The translations under genes and the position numbers were made by a program. DNA of 64,000 nt from Apostichopus japonicus (lineage: Eukaryota; Echinodermata; Holothuroidea; Aspidochirotida; Stichopodidae), in assembly GCF_037975245.1 (NCBI RefSeq), contig NC_092565.1, positions 22,215,499-22,279,498 of the forward strand, in the 5' to 3' direction. Positions 47,338 through 59,300 of this stretch are shown piece by piece. Numbering within the stretch: position 1 is the first letter of the stretch; each line of letters opens with the position of its first letter. The notes under the pieces are model-generated. The model was not told the DNA's origin, searched no databases, and worked only from the letters and a program-made list of their open reading frames with translations.

Positions 47338-47660
47338 CAGGCGCGTAGCCAAGAATTTGCCAAGGGAGGGCGAAAATTCAGGCAAACTATCAGAGTCTGA
47401 GTATCAGTGCCGTAGATACGGCATTGCAAACTATCTAAGCGTAGCGCCACCATGTTTGGCACGAAGCGTACAAGAAAATTTTGGCTGAAAATGCCTCCCA
47501 TATCGCTGGAAATGGCACTTCCCAGGCCTTGTTAGTTGCATCTTAGCATTTTCTCTTTTGAAATTACTAGCGAAATCATAAAAACATTAAAAAATTTTTT
47601 TAAATATGCTCAAGGGGGGGGCGGCTCCCGCTTCGCCCCCCCCCCTTGGCTACGCGCCTG
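47338..47660. mobile_element. hAT-type MITE (323 bp)
   Basis: CAGGCGCGTAGCCAAG at the left end pairs with CTTGGCTACGCGCCTG at the right end, a 16-bp perfect inverted repeat. It is flanked by 8-bp duplications with one mismatch (ATGTAGGC at 47330-47337, ATGTGGGC at 47661-47668). GCGTAGCCA ends followed by G- or C-runs are typical of a widespread group of hAT elements. No coding capacity. Confidence 0.9.
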
Positions 47661-47668
47661 ATGTGGGC

Positions 47669-48232
47669 TATATGTATCAATCAATGTTAGCCCAGCTTAC
47701 GTGCAGCTCTTCTGAAAAATAACCACATACACATGTCACTCATTAATTAGTTTCAGCTTTTTCTTTATTTAAGTTATGAAATCACGAATGAAATCAAATT
47801 AAACTTCGGCACCCTTTACAAAAGTTTGAGCTCGTTTCCATAGTTATCTGTAATTAAATCGATAAAGCTGAAGACACGTGGTTAACCCTGATAGGCTACT
47901 GTGACAACTTACCGTACTTCATAGAAATAGCAAAAAGATAACCAATAGAAATGAACTTTTGACTGTATGATACCTTATAGATGTGGATTTTAGTGAAGGT
48001 GACTTTTTACACAGAGCAGTGATCTATCGGTTTATCGCCGAGACGGAGCTTTTCCTCAAATTCTCGTAGTGCCTGGGGTTTCCTGTTTAATTTACAAGTG
48101 AGCTCATTTGGGAGAACTTAAACTAGTCATTATTAAACAGTGCCTTATACGATTGGAATTATTTGAATGGTCTCTTTAATGTGTACAACTAACGATCCAT
48201 AACAGAAAGATTCGAGGTCCATTGATATCGTA
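47669..48232. other. Upstream region of the PAN-like gene
   Basis: It must contain the promoter and 5' UTR of the gene starting at 48233. No clear TATA box or other element can be pinned down. Confidence 0.35.
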
Positions 48233-48598
48233 ATGGCGGTGGTTACTTACAGATTATCATTTGTTCAGTTACTTCTCTTTAACCTTGTAATTTTTGGAAG
48301 TTATTGTCACTGTTTAAAAATTCGTGAAATTTGCATGAAGAGATTATTGACTGAAGGATCATTACAAGGACATGTGTTAGCTTCTACTTCACATACTGGA
48401 GTCTACTCGTGTATAATCAAATGCCACGAAAGATCCGATTGCCTTTCGATAAACTATCAACATCAGAGACAAACGTGTGAACTGAATCGAGCTACTTTGC
48501 AAGACTTTCCTGGACATTTTGTAAATGAGGCAGGTTTCTGGTATGTTTCTTATTCAAACGAATGCAACGACATTCAACCTCTAAAGTTGGAACAACGA
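48233..48598 (+). CDS. PAN-like gene exon 1
   Basis: ATG in context ATCGTAATGG; 122 codons; donor CAACGA|GTGAGT. It encodes the signal peptide and the whole Cys-rich module. Confidence 0.75.
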
Positions 48599-50802
48599 GT
48601 GAGTATTTCAAATGTAGCTATACTGTTTTACATAGTAGTATATATACCTATATGTACCATTACATATATACGGCAATTTAGGGAGAAACTTAAAAACTTA
48701 AAGCATACACCGGCAGAACTACTGTTGTTCGAAATGGGGGGTGGGGGTGTGGTGGGTAGAAATCTATAGGGAGAATTTGCTTCCCTTCATATCTTCATTG
48801 TTCTTGTAAACCATGTACCGTATATAACGGTCATGTTTGTTTATAGCCTTGTATATTCATAGGCTTGGGAACAAGGGGAGGGGGCACATAGGGGAAGCTT
48901 CCCGGGACCACACACACACTGAGAAGCGGGAATACGTTATGTCACGCTGCCTTCGTCCTCTGGTGTCTTATTGATGCCTCTGGTGATGCCTCTGCCTTTT
49001 GCATTCGCTGTCGGAGAAGGATAAAGGAGGGAAGGGGCATACTCCTCTGGGTCGGAAACGGGGACAGGGTATGGATGGAAGCTGGAATACTAAATACCAG
49101 AACAGGTTCTCCGTGTTTACATCATTCCATTTACCAGTATGTATAATATGTTACAAAGACTGACTCTGCGCATCCGTGCCGTTGGCAGAGCGCATTGGGC
49201 TGGCGCCGCTATGACTTTGCTCCGTGACCCTTGACGGCGCACACTTACCAGCGTCGATGTAACCTTCGCGGCGCACATTGGCTCGCGCCGCTATGGGCAT
49301 TGGCGCGCACACACAAACTAGCTCCGCTATGATCTTGGCGGCGCACACTCACTGGCGCCGCCGGACTAGCGTCCCAGTCAAGTTATTGCAACTCGAATAT
49401 CATGAGAAACTCCAAAGTACGCGTACGGAAAACGTACGGTATACCCGGCCTGCAGCACAGAACACAGCCGATGATATAGTCTACTATAGGCAACTGCTTC
49501 AGTGTATAAGCCAGCCGAAAGCGTCTCTATGTTAGCTGTGTGGTGTATGCTTATAGTGCGCCCCAATTTCCTCATTTTCTTTTCGATAATAGGGTCTTGC
49601 ACATTTCTCCTTCGCTATTTTAACTTTCTGCCTGTTTTTGGGTAGATTTGGTTCGGAAAAGTGAAGAAACCAATCAAATCTGCCAAACTTGGTTCACACC
49701 CCTAATATGTTTATACAAGCCCTGTCTCCCGCAGTGAACAATCTCTTGGCCTTAAATTGGTTTGTACACTGCGAGACGGTCGCTAATTGCTGTGGAAGAA
49801 ACATGATCTAACATGACACGCAATTTCGTAACATTAATATGCATAAAGATTTTGCGGTTTCACGCCCCTCTTTGGAGAAATGTCCAAGACGTTTGTATCG
49901 GACAGATCCTCGGGCATGTAAAATACAATGGGCAAGCACATTCGTGGTAGGCAGATACGGACTCTGAGGCATGTACAGTTTGCGCGCTAGAAAAAGAGTA
50001 CTATAAACGACTTGATCAAGATTACCAATGATATAGTCAGAACAACAGAGGGAAGAGCTAGAGAGCCTCACGTCAACCACGTTAACGTAACTGACGCGCC
50101 ATTTTATACTATAAATTACCTCCCGCAACCCTAGCACTGTTCCCAATATTACCATATGTTAAACCACCTGCCAATGACACACCCGTATGTTCCTACTAAG
50201 TTCATCCAATCATGACGTTCGTTATATTTATGGACACTATAAGCAATTACTGGCCACGCCTTGATAAACAATGCATAGTAGAAGAGCTTCCGTGGGAAAC
50301 CACCCGGATATGGTAGGCCATATACGGGAAATAATCGCTGATTTAATGTCCGTATGAACTAAAATTATTACCGGTAATAATTATATTTAATACCGGCATT
50401 CACTAATTGATTTGATCATACCATTCTTCAACTTTGAGATGCAACATTTCAAATAATAATTTGGAAGGTTTTATCTCGAAATTTCAACTTGTCATCTGGA
50501 AACGAATTTTCTTTCAAATTGTTTATATTTCGAACAGTGTATACGTTATATCCCTATTACACCTGGCCGTGTGCGCAAACAAACACAAAATTAAATTGAC
50601 AATTCCTGTGCATTAACTTTACGTAGCCTATATGTTATTAATGGAACGCTCATGATAGCTTCACTTAAAACTGCACATGTTATTTCTTGTTGTTGCGTTT
50701 CAGATGATAACTTCCACAGTGTCAACCATGTCATCCAACACCACTGCGAGTAATGCTGTGCAGGACAACTACGAAGCTAGTTACAGTAGCTCTGATGACT
50801 AA
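48233..50802 (+). CDS. Predicted secreted PAN/apple-like protein (two exons)
   Basis: Exons 48233-48598 and 50704-50802 join in phase 0 and encode 154 residues plus stop. Residues 1 to about 27 form a hydrophobic signal peptide (FVQLLLFNLVIFGSY core). Residues 34-111 carry six Cys (34, 60, 64, 70, 82, 111) with the spacing CxxxCxxxxxC and the words SLQGHVL, SDCLSINYQ and CELN. This is the layout of PAN/apple modules, which bind proteins or carbohydrates in extracellular proteins. Exon 2 adds a Ser/Thr-rich, acidic tail (residues 123-154) that could be O-glycosylated. No second domain or membrane anchor is seen. I do not recognise a named orthologue. Exons inside the 2.1-kb intron cannot be excluded; without splicing the frame would run to 48769 with a low-complexity Gly/Val tail. 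Confidence 0.68.
49185..49371. repeat. GC-rich imperfect ~35-bp tandem repeat
   Basis: About five diverged units sharing CGGCGCACACT and GCGCCGCTATG, starting near 49235, 49269, 49304 and 49339 with a longer first unit before. It is markedly GC- and CpG-rich in an AT-rich neighbourhood, inside the PAN-like gene intron. Confidence 0.7.
49372..50703 (+). other. PAN-like gene intron, remainder
   Basis: No feature recognised. A 115-codon minus-strand open frame at 49808-50155 has no family resemblance. Confidence 0.4.
50704..50802 (+). CDS. PAN-like gene exon 2 (terminal)
   Basis: Acceptor TTGTTGTTGCGTTTCAG, 32 codons in phase 0 and TAA. The peptide is Ser/Thr-rich (STVSTMSSNTT) and ends SSSDD. 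The call rests on splice signal, phase and biased composition. Confidence 0.6.
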   Translation: MITSTVSTMSSNTTASNAVQDNYEASYSSSDD

Positions 50803-52777
50803 ACGTAAAAATCAAATTTTGCGCTAAATATGTAAAGTTTTAATGACTAACTTCTTTGTCCGTTAATGTCGTTTTGGGAATTAAAATCATCTTGTCCACT
50901 TTATAGGAAGTTGTCTGCTCTATCAAAACTCTTACTTTTATGATCATAATCAAGTTATGAATGGAAGTTGTCAAAATTATTTTACATTCATATTTCAATT
51001 ACCGATCAACGGTGCACGGCGTAATATTTTGCAGAATTTGTCAGTCTTTCTTTTTACCAGTTATTTTATCACACGTTATAATTATGTGTGAAGCTATAAA
51101 GTATCTTTATACCATTTATGAGAGCACAAAATGGGATATATATATATATATGTAAATGATGAGAATGCTTGGAGGCAAAAACGCTTAAGTGTCAAATTGC
51201 AAATTTTGTGCTTTCAAACATTTGCTATGTATTTTCTATGTCCCTTTTTTATATGATATCTGTTTTAAGAGTTACTTGGCCCTCAGAATATTCAAACCTA
51301 ACCAAAATCACTATACAGGAGTGTGTTGACAGAGGTAAATGTAGAATAAAAAGTGACTAGTTTTGGCGTTTGATTGACGGAACCGCTCGTCATCTTTTGT
51401 GATTTCTCAGTAGAGATGTGTGTTAGCTATATATCTGATGAGTGCGGGGAGTGTGACGGGAGACGGAAGCGGTTTTAGTCCTAAGGATATGTGGTGCACA
51501 AACGTGTGTTGATTGATGCCAAAGCTTATCGTGTATATCGATTGGCGCGAGTTTACGGGGCTAGTCCCCCCCCCCTCCCCCCTCTTCCAATAAAAATGCG
51601 CCTCAGTTCCCAAGATCTCGAAATTTGAAGTATATATTCATCCTATACTAATTTAATCAAGTTTTATATATCTATTTCTTTTTTACGTTATTTGTTCTTA
51701 TATCCTTCAATATGTCCTTCTTCTGTATAAGATATTGCCAGTTTATTTGAAGATGGGCCAACGTGCATACAACAATAAAACATTGTAAAAATTGCCATCT
51801 TTGTCTGCATTCCTTTCTGTCTCTTCCTTTCTCTTCAAAGCATCACTTCTAGACTTTTCATGGTAAGATGCTCAGTGGTCAGAAGAAGAAAGATAGACAT
51901 GCCAGTTTGTAGTCACTATTGGTCAAGAGACCTTAGTGGTTTTCTGAGTCAGCTTACACTCTGCGCCAGACTACTGCCTTGTACGGAAGCGTAGAAGGGA
52001 CATGTCATTTGACGTTTTAATATGCGACGCATCAATTCGTGAAAATGACAAGAATCTGAAAATTGACATTGTGGCGGTGATGCATTAACTCGTCTAAACT
52101 TTAATTGACTTTGATTGTGAATCGAACATGAAATACATTTGGCATAACGAAAGGCAGGGACTGTGCAGGCTGACTTAATCGTGGTGCTCCTGCAATTAAC
52201 CTACATCCGCGCCCAGACGATATCATAAAGGGTCGGGAGATTTACACTGCTCAAAAACCAGTTTTTCGATTCGGCGGCATCGACACTTGCAGAGTGGACG
52301 GGGGGGGGGGCTATACACAACCACGCGTGGTCCGGGCTAATTGGGTTTCCGGACTCAATTCTATATGGGATACACAGCATAGTGTATTCTCATCTCCATA
52401 ATAAGGTCCGGCTGCGTAATTATCGCACAGCCTTACCATGTGCGCCGCCATAGCCACTGGAATATATTTTAGTGAGATTGTTAATTGGAATGGGTAGGCC
52501 TACTACATGCCACTTTGCACTTTGCAATGTTTAACATTTTAGAAATCTGGGACTCACACAAATTAGTTTGCTGTTGTATTATGCCGATTAACGGACTTTC
52601 CATTTCGCCCCATGTATTGTTCAACCCGTATTCCCCCAAATATGCTAGGAAATAGGTCAACTATATTTGTCATACTTTCTCAAACTGTTAGCTTCAACTC
52701 CTTCCGCACCAGTTTCTGAAACAAGCTGTTGTCAAGATAAGCCTGCACTTTTTCATGTGTGATGCTGGGGGAATAAC
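50803..52777. other. PAN-like gene 3' flank and intergenic
   Basis: AATAAA hexamers at about 51343, 51587 and 51774 are candidate polyadenylation signals. A short (TA)n lies at about 51135-51152. A C run near 51567-51580 and a G run near 52300 are homopolymers. No gene recognised. Confidence 0.4.
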
Positions 52778-52891
52778 ATGGCGGCCAGAGTGAATCCACG
52801 CGAAACTCTAAACAGTTGAGGCTGTACTGTCAAAGAAATTTCACCTTCGGATCTTTGGTACTGTGACATGACAATGTCGCCGGCAGGGTAG
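52772..52891 (+). promoter_or_regulatory. Leader with ATGGCGGCC motif and two short upstream ORFs
   Basis: AACATGGCGGCC (52775-52786) matches the YY1-type word (ATGGCGGC) often found at transcription starts of housekeeping genes. Its ATG opens a 13-codon frame ending at TGA 52817-52819. A second short frame runs from ATG 52868 to TAG 52889-52891. Both precede the main ATG at 52944 and could reduce its translation if they lie in the mRNA. Confidence 0.45.
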
Positions 52892-52943
52892 GGTACGTAA
52901 GCCTGTCTGTAGAAGTAGTAGTCTAATTCCAAGGGTCAATAGT

Positions 52944-53091
52944 ATGTCGTACGTGTGGAAACCAGTGAAGGATCCGCCTTCTCCTAGATGTATTTCACAG
53001 CATTCACCAGATATCCAAAGAGTACTCCGAGTGATAAGATCAAAACGTGTCAATCAAAAAATAGCTTGTCACAGCCACTTACATTCAGAAG
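52944..53091 (+). CDS. Unrecognised gene, exon 1
   Basis: ATG after TCAATAGT; 49 codons plus one base; donor AGAAG|GTAAGA. Its leftover base makes a Gln-rich exon 2 continue as EDKLNQ. Confidence 0.68.
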
Positions 53092-56000
53092 GTAAGAAGT
53101 GAATAAACTTTGCAAGACATCTGCTAGCTGTTGTAGAGCCTATTGATAGCTATAACGTTAATCTTTTAACGCTAGGCTAACTTGTTGCAAGACTATTCTT
53201 AGTAATAGTAGGCCTGTGCATAAGGCTTATAGGGTTATTGCTAGGTTATTGATAACATTTGAACAGAAAATATTAGCCTAACGTTGAGTTACACAATTAG
53301 AAATGGCTAAGTAATTATTTGGGTCATCTCTTGACATCAGTTTTGTGAAAAATATGTTGTGTGGCAAATCCACAAATTCCAAAGTGTGTTGTGATATGTA
53401 ACAACTTAACTGTACCAGGTCTCAAGACTACTGTGGTGTAAAACATTGTTTGTTATAACCATGCTACAACCCTGAAGACTGATGTGAAGGGGGTCCATAT
53501 ATGTATACAAACTATGCCTAGGTTGAAAGAAGGAGACATTGACAAGAAATTGCTTGGGCTCAATTTCATTTACATGTTTCTCTATCGTTGGCTAGAAATT
53601 CAACATATTCACTGATCTTCATCATCATTGCTGTTATTATCTTGCCAATTAGTAAGTAAGTAAGTTTGTAACAATTAAAAACTCTGAATATTGCAAAACA
53701 TTTAGCTGTGCATTTATTACTATGATTGTCTAAGTTGAAATATTTTGCATCAGGCTTAAGTTGTCAAGTAATATTGAAAAAAGTATCCTAGCCTAGGCCC
53801 TGCACCAAAAGTGATTTCACTTTGTAAAATTTTTGAACTATCCAGTATCCAGAACATTTGGCAGCATGTGCAGATAGAAAAATGGTCCCACAAAGTCATA
53901 CCCTTCTACGGTAGCAGTATAGTGTTTTGTGCTAAATTGATCTAATTACTTCATGTGCATGCTTTGTTGAAGAAATTGATATCCTGAAGTTGAATAAGTG
54001 CATGACTAACATCATTTAAATCACAAGAAAGAAAAGCAGTTCTTGAAGCAAATATTGTGAATTGTTTTTTAATTGGCATTTGATCACTAGTAAGTAGCTT
54101 ACAGTTTGCATAGTCTCAATTTCTGAACTTTAATTGTGCTATATTTTCTTCATTTTTTTTTTTATCTCTCACTGGATTTTGATAAAGATTCTTAATGTTG
54201 CAGGCAGCATCCTTTCTTTGAGGGTGTAACATTTTCCCAGTTGTAAGGTTTTGATCGTAATCCACCCCTTGAATGGTGACAGTGCATAACAGGGAACTAG
54301 TTTTTTACCTTCCAGTAAGTTATAATGTCATTTGATTCCCTTTTTTATAGTTAGATTACAAAGTGCAAGTGTGATGGATTGAGCACCTTTGTCTTTTGGT
54401 TCACTTAAATAAGACTGCATTGATGTCAACTTTAATCTCAGCAAGCCAAAGATTTGCTGGTTGTTAATTTATCAACGTATATTAATTATATTGTTACCAC
54501 ATACATACAATTCAACAGAAATCAATTACAGGTACTTGAAACAATAAAAACAAAAATCATTTATTTTTCAGACAAGCTCAACCAAGTTGATAGAGATGGC
54601 ATTAAGTGTGAACCTGATGATGCTCATCCAAATCGAACAAAGATTAGTTCAAAACTATGGCAACATGATGGTAGTTCTCCACTAGTCATAAATCCTAGAA
54701 CTCAACAAGGAAGAGATGGTTGTAGCAATGCACATCATCAAAATCAGGTTAAACCAAGAATTGCTGGAGATTTATCGTCAATACCACTTGTGCATCGAAC
54801 CCACTTACAAGACTTGATGTCATCAGAACAAAGCCAGCGAGACCAAGTAAATTTGGAAGATCAGGAGGAATCTAAGGATGGTAGAGTTCGTGATTGGGTA
54901 GTCACAGACAGTGACTCATTTCATAGTGGTGTGCTACCCCATCAGGAATGTCACAAATTCAAGGGGATGCAGCTTGTTTCTCGGCGAAAGCTCGAATTGC
55001 AAAGTCAATTGCGATCTTCTGGATGCAGTAACATAGAAAAAGTTATGAAGAAGAGAAGTCACCCTCATGATGGAAATATTAACAAGTTTCAGAAGAGAGG
55101 AACTAATTGCAGCCTTCGAAGCAATGAAAATACCTGTTTGCAATTGCCAGCACAGAAATTCAAAAACTTGATCAGGTATGAAAGAAATTCATGTTGTCTG
55201 TCATGATGATTAAGTTTGAAATGACATTTGGAGATGTGTGTTCTGTTTTTAAAACAGTGCTCACTTAAAAGTTAACTGCTTGTGCAAACATTACTTCCCA
55301 GTGGTTGCCTTACAGTTTTTGCAACTAGGCAGTTATAGTCATACACCCCCCTCCCCCCCCCGCCCTGTCGACTTCCAGGAAGGGAAAACGCTACATGTTG
55401 AGTTTTCCTGACTGCAGCCGACAGGACTTATAATTGGCACAATCTTATCAGTATAGCCTCCTGTACATGAAACACTGCTAGCCTAGTGTTACATGCCCAG
55501 AGGTGTTAATTGAGGCTGGGGTAATGAAGGGGCCAGGCGGCTCATCCGGCTATAAAGGAGGGGAAGAGAAACAAGAAAGCTGATCGTTTTGATTGATCGG
55601 ACAGCAACGAGTTGTAACAGAAACTGTCCTAGCGCCCTCTATTACGACAATCAAAATTTTGTGGGGTCTACTAAATAGTTCACCCATTACACTCTCCCCT
55701 TCTCTATAAGATGTCGTCCCGACATGGAAATAAATATTGTCATGGCAAAATACACTCTGCCTTACTCCATACAACTAATTACAATATCACCAAACTAATT
55801 CCTTCTGATGAACACTTAGAACTTTAACATGTTATATACAATAAAGGCTAAAAGTAAACAAAACAACTGTACACTAGACTGTTGCTAGGGTTACACCCTA
55901 TGAACTCCAATACCTCAGACATCCTGGACCAATACCCTATCAAATTATTCTGTACATTTATACTAACTGCATGTATGACTTCCACTAGGCATTAACCTAA

Positions 56001-56320
56001 ATTGACTACAACACAACCCACTTGTGTAGAGCAATAATACTACTACATAACCCTTGTGTAGAGCCTGGGAAAGATTTGAAATTATAAACTCTTTGGTAAC
56101 GCGTAATCCCAAATGAGAAATATTTCTTTACAGTGTATAAGATCAATAATCACTAAGTACATGAATAAAATATGAATGCCCATGTCACATATGAAGATTT
56201 CAATAAAGACAGCATGCATATTGGTAGCATCTACTACATGTAAAACAAACATCAACAGCCTTTCCAGTCTCTAAATGTGTCTAACCATGAATATGGTCCG
56301 AACTCAACATAACTGTTTTT

Positions 56321-56357
<37 letters not shown>

Positions 56358-59300
56358 ATATACTACAGTCACTTAAAACCAATATTCCCTAAAACATTGC
56401 TACAGGCCTAGGATACCTCATGGCCGATGGAGGTGGATAGCCCGGCTGTTGAAACCACTGATGCTGCATGGGTGCCATAGGATACCAGACATCATATGGA
56501 GCAATAGGTGGGGTACCAGATACAGTGTTAACTTGTGGGTGATGCTGCCGATATGTTGGTACACCGAGTTGGTTATAGGTAAAAACAGTCCTAGGTACTC
56601 TAATTCTAGACGTCCTCACATCCTGTTCAGGCTGCACCTCTGGATCATTCTCAGGTACTGGTTCATCTGATGGGATTACTCTTTCCAAGTTACCCCCTTC
56701 CTCTGTCAGAGTGTCTGGTTCCAGTTGTTGGACATTACCACCATCATCATCAGGCAGTGACATCTCTCCTCCAGGAATATTATCAGCTGGCATTTGACTG
56801 GCTACATATATAGGAACATCCCAGTCACTGTCACTAGATTCTCCCTCGGATTCAGTCAGGTTTTGGGACTTCTTGGGTTTCACCTTCTTAGTCTTACGAC
56901 TCACTGACTGTGGCTCCTCCAATGGCAAGGAGTCACATGGCAACAAGAGGTTCCTGTGAAGCGTCCTCTTCCTTCCTTTTCCCCTCTCTGGGGTCAGTTC
57001 GTACACAGGGACATCTGGTAGAAGTTGTTTGATCACAACGTAGATGTGTTCCTCCCAATAAGGCCTTAATTTAGCAGGGCCTTCATGGGGGGCCATATTC
57101 TTCACAAGCACTCGGTCTCCTGGTGATAGAAAGGTGCTATGAACTCTCTTGTCATATCTGTCTTTTGCTTTCTTTGACGCCCTCATTGCATTTCTCGATG
57201 CAAGAGCATAAGCTTCCTGCATTCTCCTCTTCCACCTTTCTGCATAGTCTGCAGGATCTCCACTTCCTTCGGACTTCTCATGTAGGTCAAACAGTAGGTC
57301 TACAGGGAGTTTTGGAGATCTCCCGAACATCATGAAGTAGGGTGCATACCCAGTGGACTCACATCTGGTGCAGTTGTAGGCATGCACACACTGTTGGAGT
57401 GAATCAGTCCAATTCTTTCTGTGTTTTTCTGATTGAGAACGCAGCATACTTAACAGGGTTCTGTTCATCCTTTCAACTTGTCCGTTTCCCTGTGGATGGT
57501 AGGGCGTCGTTCTGGAGTGTTTGATACCAGCATGCTCCTGAAGTTTTGCAAAAAGTTTGTTTTCAAATTCACGTCCCTGATCGTGATGGAGTTTCCTTGG
57601 AAACCCGAACTTCATGAAGTAGTCATTGAACAGTTTGTCAGCTGCGGCAGCTGCAGACTTGTTTCTCGTGGGGTAGGCTTGACAGAACCGAGTGTAGTGA
57701 TCCATTACTACCAATATATACTCATATCCCTTACATCTCTCCAAGTGCAAGAAATCTATGGAAACAACTTCAAATGGCTCAGTTGTTTGTATAGGGACCA
57801 TGGGTGCAACTGTGTGTCTTGCAGGCTTCTTTCTTTTCAAGCATTCGCATTCCTTTGTAACATAGTGTTCAACCTGCTTAGCCATATATGGCCAGAAAAA
57901 CCTCTGTCTTGTCAACTCCAGGGTTCTTTCGACTCCTACATGACCCATGTCATTGTGTAATGCCTTCAACACCAACTTCCTATACTTCTCTGGAAGGAGG
58001 AGCTGCTTTCTGTTTATGGTTCTCCTCTGTAATAGTCCCCTGTCATCTATTTCAATCTCCTTCCATTTTCCAAGTAAGATTTGCACCCCCTTTGATTCTT
58101 GTCTCCTCTCTGTTTGTTTTGGAAGGTGCCCCTGACGTTTGTACTCAAGCACCTTTCCAATAATATCATCATTCTCTTGAGCAGCTTTTAGGGTGTCAAC
58201 ATCTATAGAGCCAAGGGTTGGTCGTGCTGCAGCCGTAACAGTCTCAATCGCATCCAAACTGCAAGGTACAGCATCAATGCAGCTAATATCGCCTTTGTCA
58301 ATCGCCTGTAGATACTCCTTTGCTGCTGCTATGACACCATCAGGTATTTCCATGACACAATCATTGACCAATTCTTCCATGTTACCAACGTTAATAGGCA
58401 TTCGTGATAACGTGTCGGCGTCATTATTTTTCTTGCCAGGTCTGTACTTAATGTTGAACCGAAAACTTGCAAGTTCAGAAACCCACCGTTGGCCAGTGGC
58501 ATTAAGACGGGCAGTTGTCAGCACATAGGTGAGTGGATTGTTATCAGTGAAAACGGTGAAGTTAACAGCATACTGCAGATAATCACGGAAACGGTCTGTA
58601 ATTGACCACTTTAGAGCCAAAAACTCTAATTTGTTAGAATGATAGTTCTTTTCTGCGAGTGACAACGTCCTGGATGCAAAAGCAATGGCTCGCAACTTTC
58701 CTTCTTGTCGTTGGTACAAAACTGATGCCAGGCCTTGGTTCGATGCATCTGTGTGGAGGATAAATGGCAATTTAAAGTCTGGGTATGCCATCACCGGTTG
58801 TTGGGTAATCTGATCAATTAGACCATCGACAATACTTTGGTGTTCTTGTGTCCAATTTATCTGTTCCCTCGAATTTGGGCTGTTTTTACTAGTCTCCTTC
58901 TTCTTTTTCCCATTCGATGCCGTTTTGTCATTGGTCTTTGTTGATTTTCCAAGGAGGTCATACAGTGGTCTGGCTCTAATGGAAAAATTTGCAACATAAC
59001 TCCGGTAGTAGCCCAAAAAACCAAGTATCTGTCTAAGCTCACCAACAGTTGTAGGAGTTCTCTCCTTCAGAGCCAGGACAGGTTGTATCTCCGCAGGATC
59101 CATCTTATAGCCCTCTTCTGATACTACTCTACCCAGGTATCTAACCTGCCTTTGGAACAGTTTACATTTCGATGGCTTAAGTTTAATACCATGTAGCTGT
59201 AACCGTTTGAGGATTTTCTGGATATTTTCGACATGCTGGTCAAAAGTTGGGGCAAAAACAAGAATGTCATCCAAGTATACAACACAGATTTGATTGTTGT

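Noticed and set aside
49808-50155. 115-codon minus-strand frame in the PAN-like gene intron
   Set aside because: No family resemblance, no partner exons, and it is antisense inside an intron.
55706-56388. Envelope or third ORF of the LTR element
   Set aside because: No open frame of useful length on the element strand between pol and the polypurine tract.
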